Assembly: GCA_963920525.1 (NCBI GenBank)
Contig: OY986439.1
Coordinates: forward strand, 44,174,193-44,238,192
Direction of reading: 5' to 3'
Source: Dichetophora obliterata
Taxonomy: Eukaryota; Arthropoda; Insecta; Diptera; Sciomyzidae
DNA length: 64,000 nt
In this document: positions 32,356-46,900 of the stretch, piece by piece
Layout: every line of letters starts with the position of its first letter
Position numbering within the stretch: position 1 is the stretch's first letter
Position numbers and translations under genes: made by a program
Notes under the pieces: model-generated
Told to the model about the DNA's origin: nothing
Seen by the model: only the letters and a program-made list of their open reading frames with translations
Database searches by the model: none

Positions 32356-34390
32356 CGTTTTCTAAAAAATGCGAGTCTTTAATGGCAAATAAAATTAATG
32401 AGTATTTAGCTAAACATAAACTCTTGTCACTTTACCAGTCTGTACTTAGATCTAAACATAGTTGCTCAACTGCTATGCTTAAAGTTATTGATGACATTCG
32501 CGTGTCCTATGATGAAGGATATGTCACTATTCTCTGCCTTTTAGACTTTTCAAAATCATTCCTTACTTGTTCGCAAGCTTGATTTTTGTTTTTTTTAATA
32601 ATAGTGCCCTTACCCTGATATATAGTTATCTTGATAGGAGACAACAAAGAGTTAAAATAGATGATTTATTTTCTGACTATAAGGACATTCTTTCAGGTGT
32701 TCCTCAAGGCTCCATTCTTGGGCCCTTATTCTTTAGTTTATTTATAAATGGCATTTTTAGCGTTTGTAAGGATGTGAAAATGCATGCCTATGCTGATGAC
32801 ATTCAGTTATACTTTTTTCGGCGCTTTGGAACAGGATCCTCTTCTTCCACTAAAGCGCAGATAATCAAAATATTGAACATGTCCATTGCTTTTATATTTT
32901 TGTTTACTTTTCACTTCACTTTTTTTGCTTTTTAAATACCTAACAAAACTTGTCAAAATAAGCTTTCTGGCGACAAAAGTCTGTTTTTCGTCAAGTTCTT
33001 TCGTTAAGCTACCAGCTGATGAAGTGTTGCTTACTGTTTTTCCATATTGCTTAAAATGCTCTTAAAAAATTCCCATATTGCTTAAAATGCTCTTAAACTA
33101 CGTTTATGCATAAACAGGTTTTAACGAGTGCATAACAAATATAATGAATACGGCCATAACGGCTTTTATTTAAACTAAAATCTACCATGTTTCGACCAAG
33201 TAAACAGTGTTCTTAGTTAAATTTATTGCACATTGCGGTGCCTTCGAATATCTGCAAAGTTTACTCCTACTTAGATTAAGAAGAGTGTCGTTGTTTAGCT
33301 AATACTTCCGCTTATAACCTATTCTGAGCTTGTATACAGTGATCTTGACTCACATTATGTTCATAAAATACGAGATGCTTTTAATGATGCAGCAAGATAT
33401 GTTTACAACATGATACGCTTTGAGCATATCTCGATTTTGAGTAAAGAAATTTTAGGATGCACCATAATTAATTATCTCAAGGTCAGAAATTGCCTATTCC
33501 TACATAAGTTGTTAAATAATAAGACTCCTTACTGTTTATATCATAAACTTCAATTTAGCATTTCCTCAAGAACCTGTGATTTTATCTCCAAATTCACTTG
33601 CTTACACACTAAACGATTATTTTTCATTAACGAAATTAAACTATTTCTACGTTTCCATGGCGAGTTGAGTCTGAGTTGGATTTTCGTCAAGTTGACAAAA
33701 TGGCATGTACAACATCGAGTCGAGTTGCAATCGTCAATTTTTTTAGGTTTTTCCACTTGTGCTTAATATGCACAATATTTTTATTTACTATGTCCCTTTT
33801 CTTTTAACTCACTTTCGACAATTTTATATATTTCACTTCTTTTAATTTTTTTTCCATCCATTATATCAAGAAATTTCTTTTCTTTAAATATTTCAATCAA
33901 CAGCAAAGTCTCTGCAGCACTCCAAAAAACTCGCCCACTCGCCATTTTTTTTTTTTTTTGTGATAAATGAACTTATTCGCTTTGACAGATAGAATCAGCT
34001 AATTCTAACAAGTTTCGTGGAGTTTTGTGGATTTAACGAAGTTCAACTCAACTCGCGTTTCCATGGGGAGTTAATCCCTAGTAATCCCGACTCAACTCGC
34101 CATGGAAACGTAGTAAATGGAATTCATTGCCTCATTCTATAAAATCTACTGTCAGCACGAATAAATTTAAATTCTCCATTCTGTCATTTTTCTTAAACAT
34201 CTAAGCTCTACTACTTTATCACTCTGTCCTTACTTCTAATCATTTTCTAATTCTAGTTATACACTTTAGTCTAGTTTTCTTAACTTATTTTTTCTACTTC
34301 TTAACCTCTTTCTAACTCAACTTAGTATCACTATTCGTATATTATACTTCTAATTTTAAGTAATTAAATTAAATAAGGAGACGACAAAGA
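32345..34390 (+). pseudogene. Non-LTR retrotransposon (Jockey/CR1-like) RT remnant
   Basis: Broken frames contain RT motifs in order: LRSKHSCSTAMLKVIDDIR and VTILCLLDFSKSF (block A/B), GVPQGSILGPLFFSLFINGI, and HAYADDIQLYF with the catalytic YADD. Further C-terminal sequence resumes near 33340-33640 and again after the MITE at 34113. There are deletions and stops throughout. The 3' end lies at about 34390. It lies in the proposed rudimentary leader intron. Confidence 0.88.
33647..34113. mobile_element. MITE, 467 bp, nested in the retrotransposon
   Basis: Perfect terminal inverted repeats of at least 25 bp begin CTACGTTTCCATGGCGAGTT. The RT reading frame around it is split by this insertion. 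A degenerate inner copy of the end (CGCGTTTCCATGGGGAGTT) lies at 34043. The target duplication is not clear. Confidence 0.85.
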
Positions 34391-34399
34391 TTAGGCTTT

Positions 34400-36070
34400 T
34401 TAATATTTTTCTGCTCATTAAATACTTTTTAGACAGTTTTCTATATACTATTCTACTTATTTAAATTTTTTCGCTGAACTCTGTTTAAACTCACTTTATC
34501 TCTACTGAGTAATTGAGAAAACTTTAAATTGAATAGTAGTTATTTAAGTAGTTATTAAGCTCAAATTAAAAATAATTATGATATTCACAAGGTGATAATT
34601 ATTCATATCGTGCTAAAATTTTTCAACTAAAATTTACAAGAAAAATAAATGCAAATAAGAAACAGCTGTTTGATTACGACACTTCAATAAACATAGCTTT
34701 CAGAGTTGTAATATATTAGTACTTTTTTATATGGAAGGCAACAATAAAATGTTTAAACTAGTGTAAAATTTTAGGACAATATGACATTATGACATGATAG
34801 CACACCTTGTGAATAACCTAAATATGTGTTTTGTAAATAAAATGTTTTTATTTTGTCAATTATCGATAAGCATAAATTTTTGAACCTGTTGAGAAACTGT
34901 ACATTAAAAGAACTGAGTTCTTATTGTACTATTGACAAACAAATAAGTTAGGGTGCAACAGATGAACATACATACATACCGGTCAAACACATATGCCGCT
35001 CCTTTTGCTTCACAGTAGTCGAGTTAAAACAAATAATATTGGTGAGAATAGTGAATCGTAGATTTTACGGAGATAAAAATCTATAAAAAATTATTTTTTC
35101 GTCTACTCTACTAGTAGTTGACAAATATCACATTCTGATAAGCATCCACTTGAGTTAAGAATCGGGTCAAGTGTTGTGTGTTATATTAATACATATAATG
35201 CAATAATACTTACAATAATTTCTATTTTGAAAATATAATTTTATTTTCATGATAATAAGATTTACATATTTGTTTTTTTTTTAATCAGAGCCCCACAAAA
35301 ACAACAAATATTTTAAAATACTGATCAGATAATATTGTATTCAAATATAAAATATAAATAATTTGTGAGTCACCAAATATGTTATAGAAATCCAAAAAAA
35401 TTTGGTTTAAGGTCATATGCAGCGTTGTAATTTTTAAAGAATAGATTACAATTTAAAAATTTTTTCTAATATAACTATAATATAGGTACATAGATACTTG
35501 ATATTTATTTCTCACATAGATATAAAACACAAAAACTATATTCTAAAATAGATTTTTTAATAAATATTCTTCCTGCTAGGTGACATAAAAAAATGGTTTT
35601 AAAAAAGCGTCAAAATATCTCGAGATCTACTCAACCGATTTGATCGTGTTAGTCTTAATTTCATCGTTAAACCAATCTTTACAACATACTCAAGGACTTT
35701 TAAGTTTACGAAAAATTCCACTTGGGGTCTAAATATAATTCCATAGTATGTATAGACACTGACATATCAAACATTTTACATCTAGAACATTAAAGACAAT
35801 CGGTATCGACGATATGTCGGACAACATATCTAAAATCTGCTACCAAAATTCAACTAGAAATTATTATCGTATGTCCTGCAACTCTTGCAAAGTCCCATTT
35901 TGTTGCCTTATGTGATTGCTATGGAATTTTTTTTAGCCCTCTTTTACCGACTTTTCGAACACACAGTTTTGTTTTCAGCCGTTCAAATGAAAAAGACTAA
36001 GGGGTCTTTTATAATAATATAATAAACACTGAAACAATTTGATAGCATTTATTAATATTAAGAAACAGGC
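34400..36070. other. AT-rich intronic or intergenic DNA, nothing recognised
   Basis: No motif-bearing frames were found on either strand. A high A+T fraction with homopolymer runs. No TIR pair was recognised. Confidence 0.45.
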
Positions 36071-36074
36071 GATT

Positions 36075-37330
36075 ATAGGCACCCTGGACCCAGTATGGTT
36101 CCTTGTGGCACGCCCGAAGTTGCTTTAAATTTGAAGGATCTAGCATTTTCCAGCTTAACAAAGCACAAACGATCTTCCAAATAAGATCATATCAAACGCA
36201 AAAATTTAGAATGAAAACCTATACATTCCAGTTTTGCTATAAAAAACGGGGATACTAAATTTCTTAGAGCATAATTGAGTGTAACCTTAAGATTATTTTC
36301 AAAAAGCTTAGCCGTATTGGACAGTTTCGATATTTGAAAGTTGGTGTTATTGGTGCAATATTCCAACTTTTAATGAAAATAGCAGAGTGCAATGATTTGT
36401 TAAACGTAATCAATAATAGTGGTTTTGCAAGAGACTATGCGCATTTTTAAAAAGAAATAATCCATCAATATCTGATTTCATTGAGATTTTTATACTGTCA
36501 AATACCTTCAATAACATCTTGCTCTAACAGAGAAAACACACCTATACTAATAGTGCTGTCAAAGTCAATTTCATTCATTCAATCAAGATCATTCAACTTC
36601 GTAATTGGACTTGAAGAATTCGGCAAACAGATTGACAGAATCCTGGATATTATTAGAAATTTTAGAATTTAAAGTTAAAGTCAAAAGAATAAACGGCTAT
36701 TATTTTTCGCCTGAACAGAACGCCAAAAAACCTTCGGATCGGATTTAATATTTTGCTCGATAGAAAGAATATGCTGTTTGTATAAAAACTTGTTCAAAAA
36801 TCAAATTAATGCGCAAAATTAAAGTATTTGTATTGATACAAAGCATTTTTCGTATCCTTGTAAAGATTATAAAAGGTGTTTCTTAGATTTTTCAATCTTT
36901 TCAGGTATACTAACCATGGTAATTATGGATTTTTTTAGGCAAGTACGGATCATTTTGTTTGAGAATACTATTGATTGTTTCTATAAAATTTTTGAAACGG
37001 GCTCCTGTATCTCTAGTGTCAAATGATTCTATCCAATCAACGCGATTGATCAAATAATTAATTAAATCAAAGTCACACAAGTTCAAATTATATTTTAAGT
37101 CAGCGTCTAAGGTTTAATAAATTCAAAAAAATCCAATGTAACATCTAGAGTTTTATGATGATGATCTGTTCAGTTTTCTTATTATGAGGCGAGATTGGGA
37201 ATGCGCAAATAGCGAAAGAAAATTCAACGTTTTCAGTTACAAAGATCAGATCAAGAAATTATTACCAGCCTTCTTCTGAACATCAAATTTGATTAAGCAA
37301 TTTGGCTTCCAAAGAAAAAACGTGATTCTC
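36075..37330 (-). pseudogene. Non-LTR retrotransposon, endonuclease and RT remnant, minus strand
   Basis: Reading the minus strand from 37320 downward: an endonuclease segment (FAICAFPISPHNKK), CDFDLINYLINRVDWIESF, DTRDTGARFKNFIETINS and NDPYLPKKIHNYHG near 36920-37090. Then come SVNLFAEFFKSNY near 36620, and SYLEDRLCFVKLENARSFKF followed by SGVPQGTILGP near 36085-36190. The RT fragment then ends. Stops and frameshifts are frequent. It lies opposite in strand to the remnant at 32345-34390. Confidence 0.85.
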
Positions 37331-37936
37331 TTATGAACTCGTATCATATGTATTATGTATCGCATATATGTATTATGCCCATTTTGCATACATACGTACA
37401 CATTACGTACTATAAACTTGTTTCATTCAAAGTTTTTTACGCTCTCTGTTGTTGTGTTATTTAGTTTGCAAACGCATGCGTTTATTTTTAGATATCTCTT
37501 TAAACTTAAATAAAACAGAGAGAACAAAGAGCGTGAGTATCTTTAGAAGTTCTCTGAAGCAGCGAATGTTGTTGATTTAATTATCAGCATTGTACCAACT
37601 CTAATGGTATTGTTTGCAGGGGTGTCCAACAAAAAACAAATGAGCTGGTAGTTTATCAAACATTTTACATTTAAATTTCCTTTAACAGTTAAAGCTCTTA
37701 CATATTATTCATTATTTTATAAGAATTAGGGTTTCTTTGTTTTGGCTTAATATACGTCTTTGCTTTATAAATTATACACACTACTAAATTATTACTCTTA
37801 TTTTAAGTTTTTTTCTTGTTTACTCTCCTACAGCTGTATGCATTTATTAATGAATTTCTTTTAACGTATTAACTAAATAGAAATTATTGAGTCCTTACTA
37901 TTTCGAAAATATTTACAACTTCTTTTAAATTTTTAG

Positions 37937-37988
37937 ATCATTGAATTTCTGAAAATAATTTAGCACAATCTGACCCCGAATCATCAGC
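37937..37988 (+). promoter_or_regulatory. r: 5' UTR part of rudimentary exon 2
   Basis: A pyrimidine-rich tract and the 3' splice site AAATTTTTAG end at 37936. The 52 bases that follow lead into an ATG in good context (ATCAGCATGG). This shows that the leader is spliced, so the promoter lies upstream of an intron. Confidence 0.65.
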
Positions 37989-40900
37989 ATGGCACCACCA
38001 AATTGTTACCTCGTTCTGCAAGACTCCACCATTCTACCGGGCTTCGCGTTTGGAGCTAAGGCTGCAGTTGATGGTGAAGTTGTCTTTCAAACCGGCATGG
38101 TCGGCTATCCTGAATCTATGACCGATCGTTCGTATCGTGCTCAACTATTGGTGCTCACCTATCCTCTTATTGGAAATTATGGCATACCAAATGCTAAGGA
38201 GTTCGATGAATTCGGCTTGCCTAAGCATTTTGAGTGGATTGAGGGCATTTCGGTTGCAGCATTGATTGTGGGTGAAGTCTGTGAGACGCCATCTCATTGG
38301 CGCACGCAACAAACACTCTCCCAGTGGATGGAGGAACATGGTGTGCCCGGCATCAGCGGCATAGATACGCGTGCGCTGACAAAGAAAATACGCGAAAATG
38401 GTACAATCCTCGGCCGCATTGTCTATGAGTATCCAAGTTTTACAAAAACGCCCGCTATTAGCGATCCCAATCTACGGAATTTAGTGGCCGAATGTTCGGT
38501 GAAAGAGCCAACAGTATTCAATACCAATGGCTCTCCAAGAATTTGTGCCATCGATTGTGGTTTGAAACTAAATCAAATCAGATGTTTTGTGCAACGTGGG
38601 GCACGCGTTGATCTGGTGCCCTGGAATCATCAGCTGGATGAGAGCCAATTCGACGGTTTGTTTATCAGCAACGGTCCTGGCGATCCGGTGGTTTGCAAAG
38701 ATACCGTTACTCAAATAAAGCGTGTGATTAAGAGTGGTAAGAAACCAGTGTTTGGCATTTGCTTGGGTCACCAGCTACTCTCATCTGCCATTGGCTGCAA
38801 AACTTTCAAAATGAAATATGGCAATCGTGGCCATAATCTACCATGCATACATCACGGTACTGGACGCTGTTATATGACCACCCAAAATCATGGCTTTGCC
38901 GTTGATACAGATACGCTGCCATTCGATTGGGAGCCACTTTTCACTAATGCCAACGATGGTTCCAATGAAGGTAAGTTAATGAGCTTTCAAGGAATATCCT
39001 CTGAACTTATGTACAATATTTTTTCTTACTAACAGGTATTATTCACAAACAAAAGCCCTACTTTTCTGTACAATTTCACCCAGAGCACACGGCGGGTCCC
39101 GAAGATTTAGAAGTGCTCTTTGACGTTTTTCTAGATATCGTAAGACAACAAGGAAAGTCTGAGCTGAGCTTGCGTCAACAGCTAATAGAGAAACTTTCTT
39201 ACACTCCAAAGTCTGGATCTGTTCTTGCTAGCCGTCCACGTAAGGTACTTATTCTGGGCTCTGGTGGCTTATCCATAGGACAAGCTGGGGAGTTTGATTA
39301 TTCTGGATCGCAAGCTATTAAAGCCCTTAAGGAGGAGAAAATCCAAACGGTACTCATTAATCCCAACATTGCCACCGTACAGACTTCAAAGGGACTCGCC
39401 GACAAGTGCTATTTTCTACCTTTGACTCCAGACTATGTTGAACAGGTCATCAAAGCTGAGCGTCCTAATGGCGTGTTGCTCACGTTTGGTGGTCAAACCG
39501 CCTTAAATTGTGGTGTGGATCTCGAACGTGCAGGCGTTTTTTCCAAATATAATGTCAAAATTCTGGGTACTCCAATACAGTCTATTATAGAGACAGAGGA
39601 TCGAAAAATCTTTGCAGATCGTGTTAACGAAATTGGCGAGCAGGTAGCACCCTCAGAAGCCGTTTATTCCGTTGAAGAGGCTTTGCAAGCTGCCCAACGT
39701 TTGGGCTATCCGGTAATGGCCAGAGCTGCTTTTTCCCTCGGTGGCCTGGGCTCTGGATTCGCCAATAATGAGGCCGAGCTAGAAACCTTGGCACATCAGG
39801 CCTTGGCCTACTCAAGTCAGTTAGTCATTGACAAATCTCTCAAAGGCTGGAAAGAGGTTGAGTACGAAGTTGTGCGTGATGCATTCGATAACTGCATCAC
39901 TGTGTGCAACATGGAGAATTTGGACCCGTTGGGCATTCACACTGGCGAAAGCATTGTCGTAGCACCTTCCCAAACTCTGTCCAATAAGGAGTACAACATG
40001 CTGCGCACCACAGCCATCAAGGTGATTCGTCATTTTGGAGTTGTAGGTGAATGTAACATTCAGTATGCTTTGAATCCTCACTCTGAACAATACTACATCA
40101 TTGAGGTGAATGCGCGTCTCTCACGAAGTTCCGCCTTGGCTAGCAAAGCTACAGGTTACCCACTAGCCTATGTTGCGGCCAAACTGTCGCTAGGCGTGCC
40201 ACTGCCCAGCATCAAAAACTCCGTAACAGGCGTGACAACGGCTTGTTTTGAACCTAGCTTGGATTATTGTGTCGTCAAGATACCCCGCTGGGACTTGGCG
40301 AAATTTGTGCGCGTGAGCAAGAATATCGGCAGCTCCATGAAGAGTGTGGGTGAGGTCATGGCTATAGGACGAAATTTTGAGGAAGCATTCCAAAAGGCAC
40401 TTCGCATGGTGGACGGTGGCGTCAATGGTTTCGATCCGTATCTACAACCTGTCAATAATGAGGAGCTAACTGTTCCCACCGATAAGCGTCCATTCGTCTT
40501 AGCTGCTGCCCTCAAGGCAAAGTATACCATCGATGAGCTACACCGTCTTACCAAGATTGATCATTGGTTTTTGCACAAAATGCAACACATTATTGACTTC
40601 TACGCTGTACTCGAAGCCGCTGGCAATAATCTAACCGCCGATCAGGTGTTGCAGGCCAAGCAAATGGGTTTCTCCGACAAGCAGATAGCATCGGCAATTA
40701 AGAGCACCGAGTTGGTAGTGCGCAAGCAGCGTCAGGATTTGGGCATTACACCCTATGTGAAGCAAATCGATACAGTAGCCGGTGAATGGCCAGCCGCCAC
40801 TAACTACCTCTACGCCACCTACAATGCCAATGAACATGACGTGGATTTTCCGGGTGGCTTTACTATCGTTGTTGGCTCGGGTGTTTACCGCATTGGTTCG

Positions 40901-43900
40901 TCGGTGGAGTTTGATTGGTGCGCCGTGGGCTGTCTGCGTGAACTACGTAATCTAGGCAGGTCTACCATTATGATTAACTACAATCCCGAAACTGTTTCCA
41001 CGGACTACGATATGTGCGATCGCCTGTACTTCGAGGAGATTTCCTTCGAGGTTGTCATGGATATTTACGAGCTGGAGCATTCCGAAGGTATAATATTATC
41101 CATGGGTGGTCAGCTGCCAAATAACATTGCCATGGACTTACATCGCCAGCAAGCTAAGGTTTTGGGAACATCACCTGAGTCCATTGATAGCGCTGAAAAT
41201 CGCTTTAAGTTCTCCCGCATGTTGGATCGTAAAGGTATTCTACAACCACGTTGGAAGGAGTTGACCAATCTTCAAAGTGCCATACAATTCTGCGAGGAAG
41301 CTGGCTATCCTTGCCTGGTACGCCCTTCTTACGTTCTCTCTGGAGCCGCCATGAATGTCGCCTACTCGAATCAAGACTTGGAAACCTATCTAAATGCAGC
41401 TTCTCTCGTTAGCAAAGAACATCCGGTGGTAATTTCTAAGTTCCTCACCGAAGCTAAGGAAATCGATGTAGATGCCGTTGCCACGGATGGTGAAATACTC
41501 TGCATGGCTGTGTCCGAACATGTGGAAAATGCAGGTGTTCATTCAGGTGACGCTACTTTGGTCACACCACCACAAGACTTAAATGCTGAGACTTTGGAAA
41601 ATATTAAGCGCATTGTACGTGAGGTAGCCAGCCTCCTGGATGTTACCGGCCCGTTTAACATGCAGCTTATTGCAAAGAATAATGAACTGAAGGTCATTGA
41701 GTGTAATGTGCGCGTCTCACGTTCCTTTCCATTCGTTTCAAAAACGCTCAATCATGATTTTGTGGCAACAGCTACACGAGCCATCATCGGCATGGAGGTG
41801 GAACCCGTTGAAGTGTTGCACGGTGTGGGTAAAGTTGGTGTAAAAGTCCCACAATTCAGTTTCGCACGTCTTGCTGGTGCCGATGTGCAGTTGGGTGTTG
41901 AGATGGCTTCCACCGGTGAGGTAGCCTGCTTTGGTGATAATCGTTACGAGGCCTATTTGAAGGCTATGATGTCGACAGGTTTTCAGATTCCTAAGAAAGC
42001 TATTCTGCTTTCCATTGGCAGCTTTAAGGTGAGTTGCAATTCGGTTAGAAAGGAAAGTAAAAATTAAGTAAATATTCTTAATTTCAGCACAAAATGGAGC
42101 TGCTTCCATCGATACGCGATCTGGCTAAAATGGGATACAAACTGTACGCTTCAATGGGTACTGGTGATTTCTATGCAGAGCATGGAGTTGATGTAAGTTA
42201 TGAATAAGGCATTTATATCTTGAACCATCGCTTAGGGGACGGATGTATGCTTTTAATGAGTGAGCATTTTGTTGATTCGCAAAGCGGGTAATAGTTGAGT
42301 TGATGGTTTGGTTAGAAGTTGTATAAGGAGTCATAACGGTGAAAATTTGCTTTAAATTTATTTTTGAATTGGGGAAAACGTTGACAGATTTTCCAAAGAA
42401 CGAATTACCTTGGTTAAGTTCTGTTGAGCAGCAAGGCAATATTGTAAGGCATCGAGTATTAATTTAGGAAATACTCGACTTGGTGAGTCAGATTTTGTTT
42501 TTTACTTGAACACTTTGATTGGTTGAGCTTGAATAAATGGTTTATGCACTAAACATTGCGTCGCTGCCCAAGAAAGTTTTCGAATTCAATACTCTTTCAC
42601 TTATGTTGATATTTCGAGCAATTGTTTTGTTAAAAAAAAATATGCCAAGTGTTGGCAAAATAAGTAATGTCTTGATCCCTATTATTATTTTGTGTTCTTC
42701 TTAGAATCTTGAAAATTGTATGTACCTTATTAATATTCGCCAGGAGAAGTATTAGTACAATCAGAGATTCTTTAATAGGCTTGGGCATTTTAGTTCACTA
42801 AAAAGATCGCTCTTTTTAGTTAAGTTGAGTTTAATGAACTAGTTCGTTCAGATAGTGTCTTTAGTTCATTCGCTCTTTTAATTCCTTTCGTACACTCGTT
42901 CATGTTAATTCGTTAAGTCTTATAGTTCGTTTGGTGTTTTAGATCGTCAGGTATGTTAGATCGTTATATCTTTTAGTTCAAAAGGTCTTTTAGTTCGTTT
43001 TGCTTACTCGTTCATTATCAGGTCTATAAAATGAAACCAACTTTATGAACGAATCAATCATTAACTGCAAACATAGAAGAGATTTACATAAAAATACTAC
43101 ATATGGGGCATTCCACACAATATTTGCCACAAAAATTTTTTTTCCAAAAAAGTTTTTTAACGTTCATTAGTGAAAAACTGTATCAGCACGGAATCAAACC
43201 ATTGTTGAATAAATTTTTTCTCGTTTATTCCGATTCTATTCGCTGCAAAATCGATTAAACTAAAAGAACGAGAATCATCGAACTAGTTCACATTGTGCAT
43301 TAGTGTGAATAGTTCAATTGAACTAGTTCATTCGTGAACTTTCCAAGCCTATTCTTTATTCAACTGTGGCTTTAGAGACAATCTTCTTACATCCATGAAA
43401 CAAAATAATAAAAATTCACTTCAGTTCTCATCATATCAGAACAACCCTTATCAGTATAATAAACTTCCAACTGTTTATTAAAAATCATGTTAATAGATAC
43501 AGCGATACTTAATGACTAATTATTAAAAAATTAATTTTTCTTATCGAATGCAATGTAAGTGCTAATTTATACGTCTATATCATCATATACGTAAATCATC
43601 ATCATAATTTTCTGGGCAAACTGTGTGTCATCATGTATCTGTTGATTGATTAAATACCCCCTTGAGCGATATCGTCTTTTTCTTTATCACAGCACACATT
43701 TGGGTACGTTTCTCATCTAACAGCTTTGAGTTGAGTACTTTTTCAGTCGATACCGTCAAGTTTGTAAATGGTTTTGAGTTTGCAAAAGAAGAATTTTTTA
43801 AAATTTCCGCTGCAGAACCAAAAGTTTTCTTTATTACTGATGACGCTGATGATTTATGATGTTCAACTGATTGACATGCTTCTTCAGCTTTGACATGTGA

Positions 43901-46900
43901 CTCTTCTTCGCTGTGCTCTGAACTTTCCGATATGTCATCGTAGACTTCTAATTTTTGCATGGAGTTTTCATTAACTTCTATTTGATTGCTGATTGCTTCT
44001 AGTGTGGGAGGTTTCCCTTCATCTATTTGCGGTGAATCCAGTTTATTTATGTCTTCCTCGTCGGAACTCTCCTCAAAGCCAACGCATGATCTCACGCGTC
44101 TTTTGGTATCTTTAGGTCCCACATTGCGTAGGATACTTACTGGGCTGTAACCTTCTGATTTTCGTATGGGACTTGTTTCACCTTCTTGCACTTCTACCAC
44201 ATGCTCCGTAAACTTGATATACTTTTTGTTCTCCACGGGTGATTTTTGGTTCGTCCCAACCAGGTTCTTTAGTTTTCCTCTCTGATTTTCTTCAGTCATG
44301 CCATTCGTTGATGACTCCTGATCGCCGTCTTTAACTTTATTTTTCGCAGTATTAAGCGGTTCTACACTGGTGCGTACCGGTAAAGCAGGCGGTGGTATAT
44401 TGCTGTCCATCTCACGCAGCACATTGATTTCATTCTCAACGCTTTGTATTCTCTCCTGATATTCCTTGGCACCCATATCGCAGCCATAGCTTTGGTAAAG
44501 CTTGCACAGTCTCCGCGCCTGATCCAGTTGAACTTGTGCTAGATGTACAGAACGCAGTTGTGTTGCCTTATCAGCTGTCGCTAGCAGTTGATCTAAAATT
44601 AGTTCGAGTACGTTTGTGCGTCGTAGATTTTCTACGCCTTGATTGATGTTCTTTACAGGTGCGGAGCTAAGGTTTTTGTTAAAAAAGAACTAAAAATAAT
44701 AATAAAGAATAAAAATCCAGTTCATTGAAAGGCGGATCAAACTCTTCTCGACTTACCTCCACATCGATGGAGTCTATTGAAACGCGTTTCTTCGCCATTT
44801 CCTGCTGTTTCTTTACCTCAATATGATGACGCAGCACTTGAGTGCGTCTACGCAGCTTACCCTTCGTTTTCTCCCTATGTTCTTTTCTACCCACCACCAA
44901 TCCCTGAGATCCAATATCCGACATATATAAAGTTGCATTCACATCATCCTTTTCTGTTGTGCCAATAAGATTCCTTCGCGAATTTTTGGCTAGTGAACGC
45001 AGTTTCAACAGATCGTTCTCTACCAAATTATCAAAGATCTTGCAGTAGTTAAACTTTGGAAAGAATTCATCAGCCAATCTCATATTTCGAAATGCCACCA
45101 ACATATGCATCAACGGATTTGCTATTATGTCCGAGAGTATCTGATTGAGTCGCAACAATGAAAAATCTGGCACGTTCTCGAACAGATTACGTTCCTCTAT
45201 GAAGAAATCCTTGAGCCTCTTCTCACGCAGACGCACCATAAATGATTTAAGAAAGCCGAGTAATACCTCACCTAGAAACTCATCCGACCAACTGATGTAG
45301 TTTTGTTCACACTCCCAAAAAAGATGTGTGCGCAAGTAGTCGATGGTAAACATCAGCGTATGATCTTCCTTCTCCTGTGGCTCCACAAAGTTCTTTATTA
45401 GTACCTTGCACATCATAAAAACTTTGATTTGCGTGCTGGAAAGATGACGTTCCAGGAAACGTTCAGCCTTTGGAAAAACAATTCGCCACTCCAGCTGACG
45501 AAAGGGATTGCGTTGACGCTTTGGAGCAAAGCCCATGGGTATGACATGAAACCCAAAACTCTCGATGCGTTGAACCATGGCACGTGTTGGCCATTGAGAT
45601 TGCTCGCCCGTTAGTGGGTTTGTGCTAATGGGACGTTCACGACGCTTAAATTGAAAGGCGCAATCGGGCCAGTTTTGTGCATTGTGAGCTACATGAATAG
45701 CCGGTACTATGTGATGGTGTCTGGTGTGTATCGAAGCACCAACAAATGTGCCATTTTGTAACTCCTTCGAGGACAGCTGTAGCTGTTTCCACAGCTTTTG
45801 ACGCACTAGCTCTCCAAAGTAGCGCATAAAATCCTTTGAGTTTAGATAACGCTGCTGAAGCAGTTGTCTGCGACGTTCCTGCTCAAGCCTGTACTGTTGT
45901 AATGCTTCTATTGTTGGGTACTCCGAATGTTGTGGCTTATATTTGCTCTCACTTACCGCTTCATCATCGCTTTCGTTGCCCTCATCGTCACTAGTTACAA
46001 CTTCATCTTCATCACGCTCGTCATCGGTATCCTCCTCATTCCAAGGCTCTACGAATTGGCTCAAGCTCGAAATGCAAGACTCGGGTAGTACGCGCTCGTT
46101 AAGCTGCAGTTTGTCACGTGGGTTACTCATGCACAAATTGGAGAGTGGTTGGTGACTATATAAGTTGGTTATATAAGCATAGTCATTCTCCTTTTCTACT
46201 TTCTGAGCTGCTGGCATGTTTAGTTTACTCGAATGGCTGGTGGTGCTATATCCAGAACTGCCATCGGTGTAAATCTCCGGCTCACCACAGACGGGATGTG
46301 TTTTTGCATTCTCGCGAAGTTTTAAACGTACGTAGCCCTTCCATTTGTTCTCACGCAACATCTCCACAAAGTCCTCTTTGGTTGGCGTAGTTCTGTAATA
46401 GTCAATCTCCATGTCAACCTTACAAATAGGCGTTATAGAGTCGTAATTGGCTTCGTTGGGTCGAGCAATGTCAATGTTCTCGAAGACGACATATATTGTT
46501 TGGGTCTGCAGAGGCTTCGGATGGTGCTTATCCGGACCGTGCCTAAATTCCGCGTAAGTGGATATAAATGAAACATAATGTAGGATAATGACGTCTTTTG
46601 ACTTACATTGGTTGATAAAGCAACCATTTTTCAATTGCTGCATCCAAGGGGTTGCCCAGGAGTATAGAGTGTTCCTCTAAATGCTGATTGATTTCATTTT
46701 CTTTGGCCAATATTTCGGTACCAACTGCACTTATTTCACTAAAAATAAATAGATTGTAGAAAATAATTGATAAATTTTATGATAAAAAAGAACAAATAAA
46801 ATAAAGATAAACTTGTTCGTTGGCAAATTCACTGAAAAAAAAAAAATAAAAAGCGACATTGATAAAATTTCTACATGCAAAAAAAAAGTAACCGTGGCAA

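Noticed and set aside
39624..42109. Minus-strand open frames within CAD exon 2
   Set aside because: They are shadows of the CAD coding strand, caused by its codon bias.
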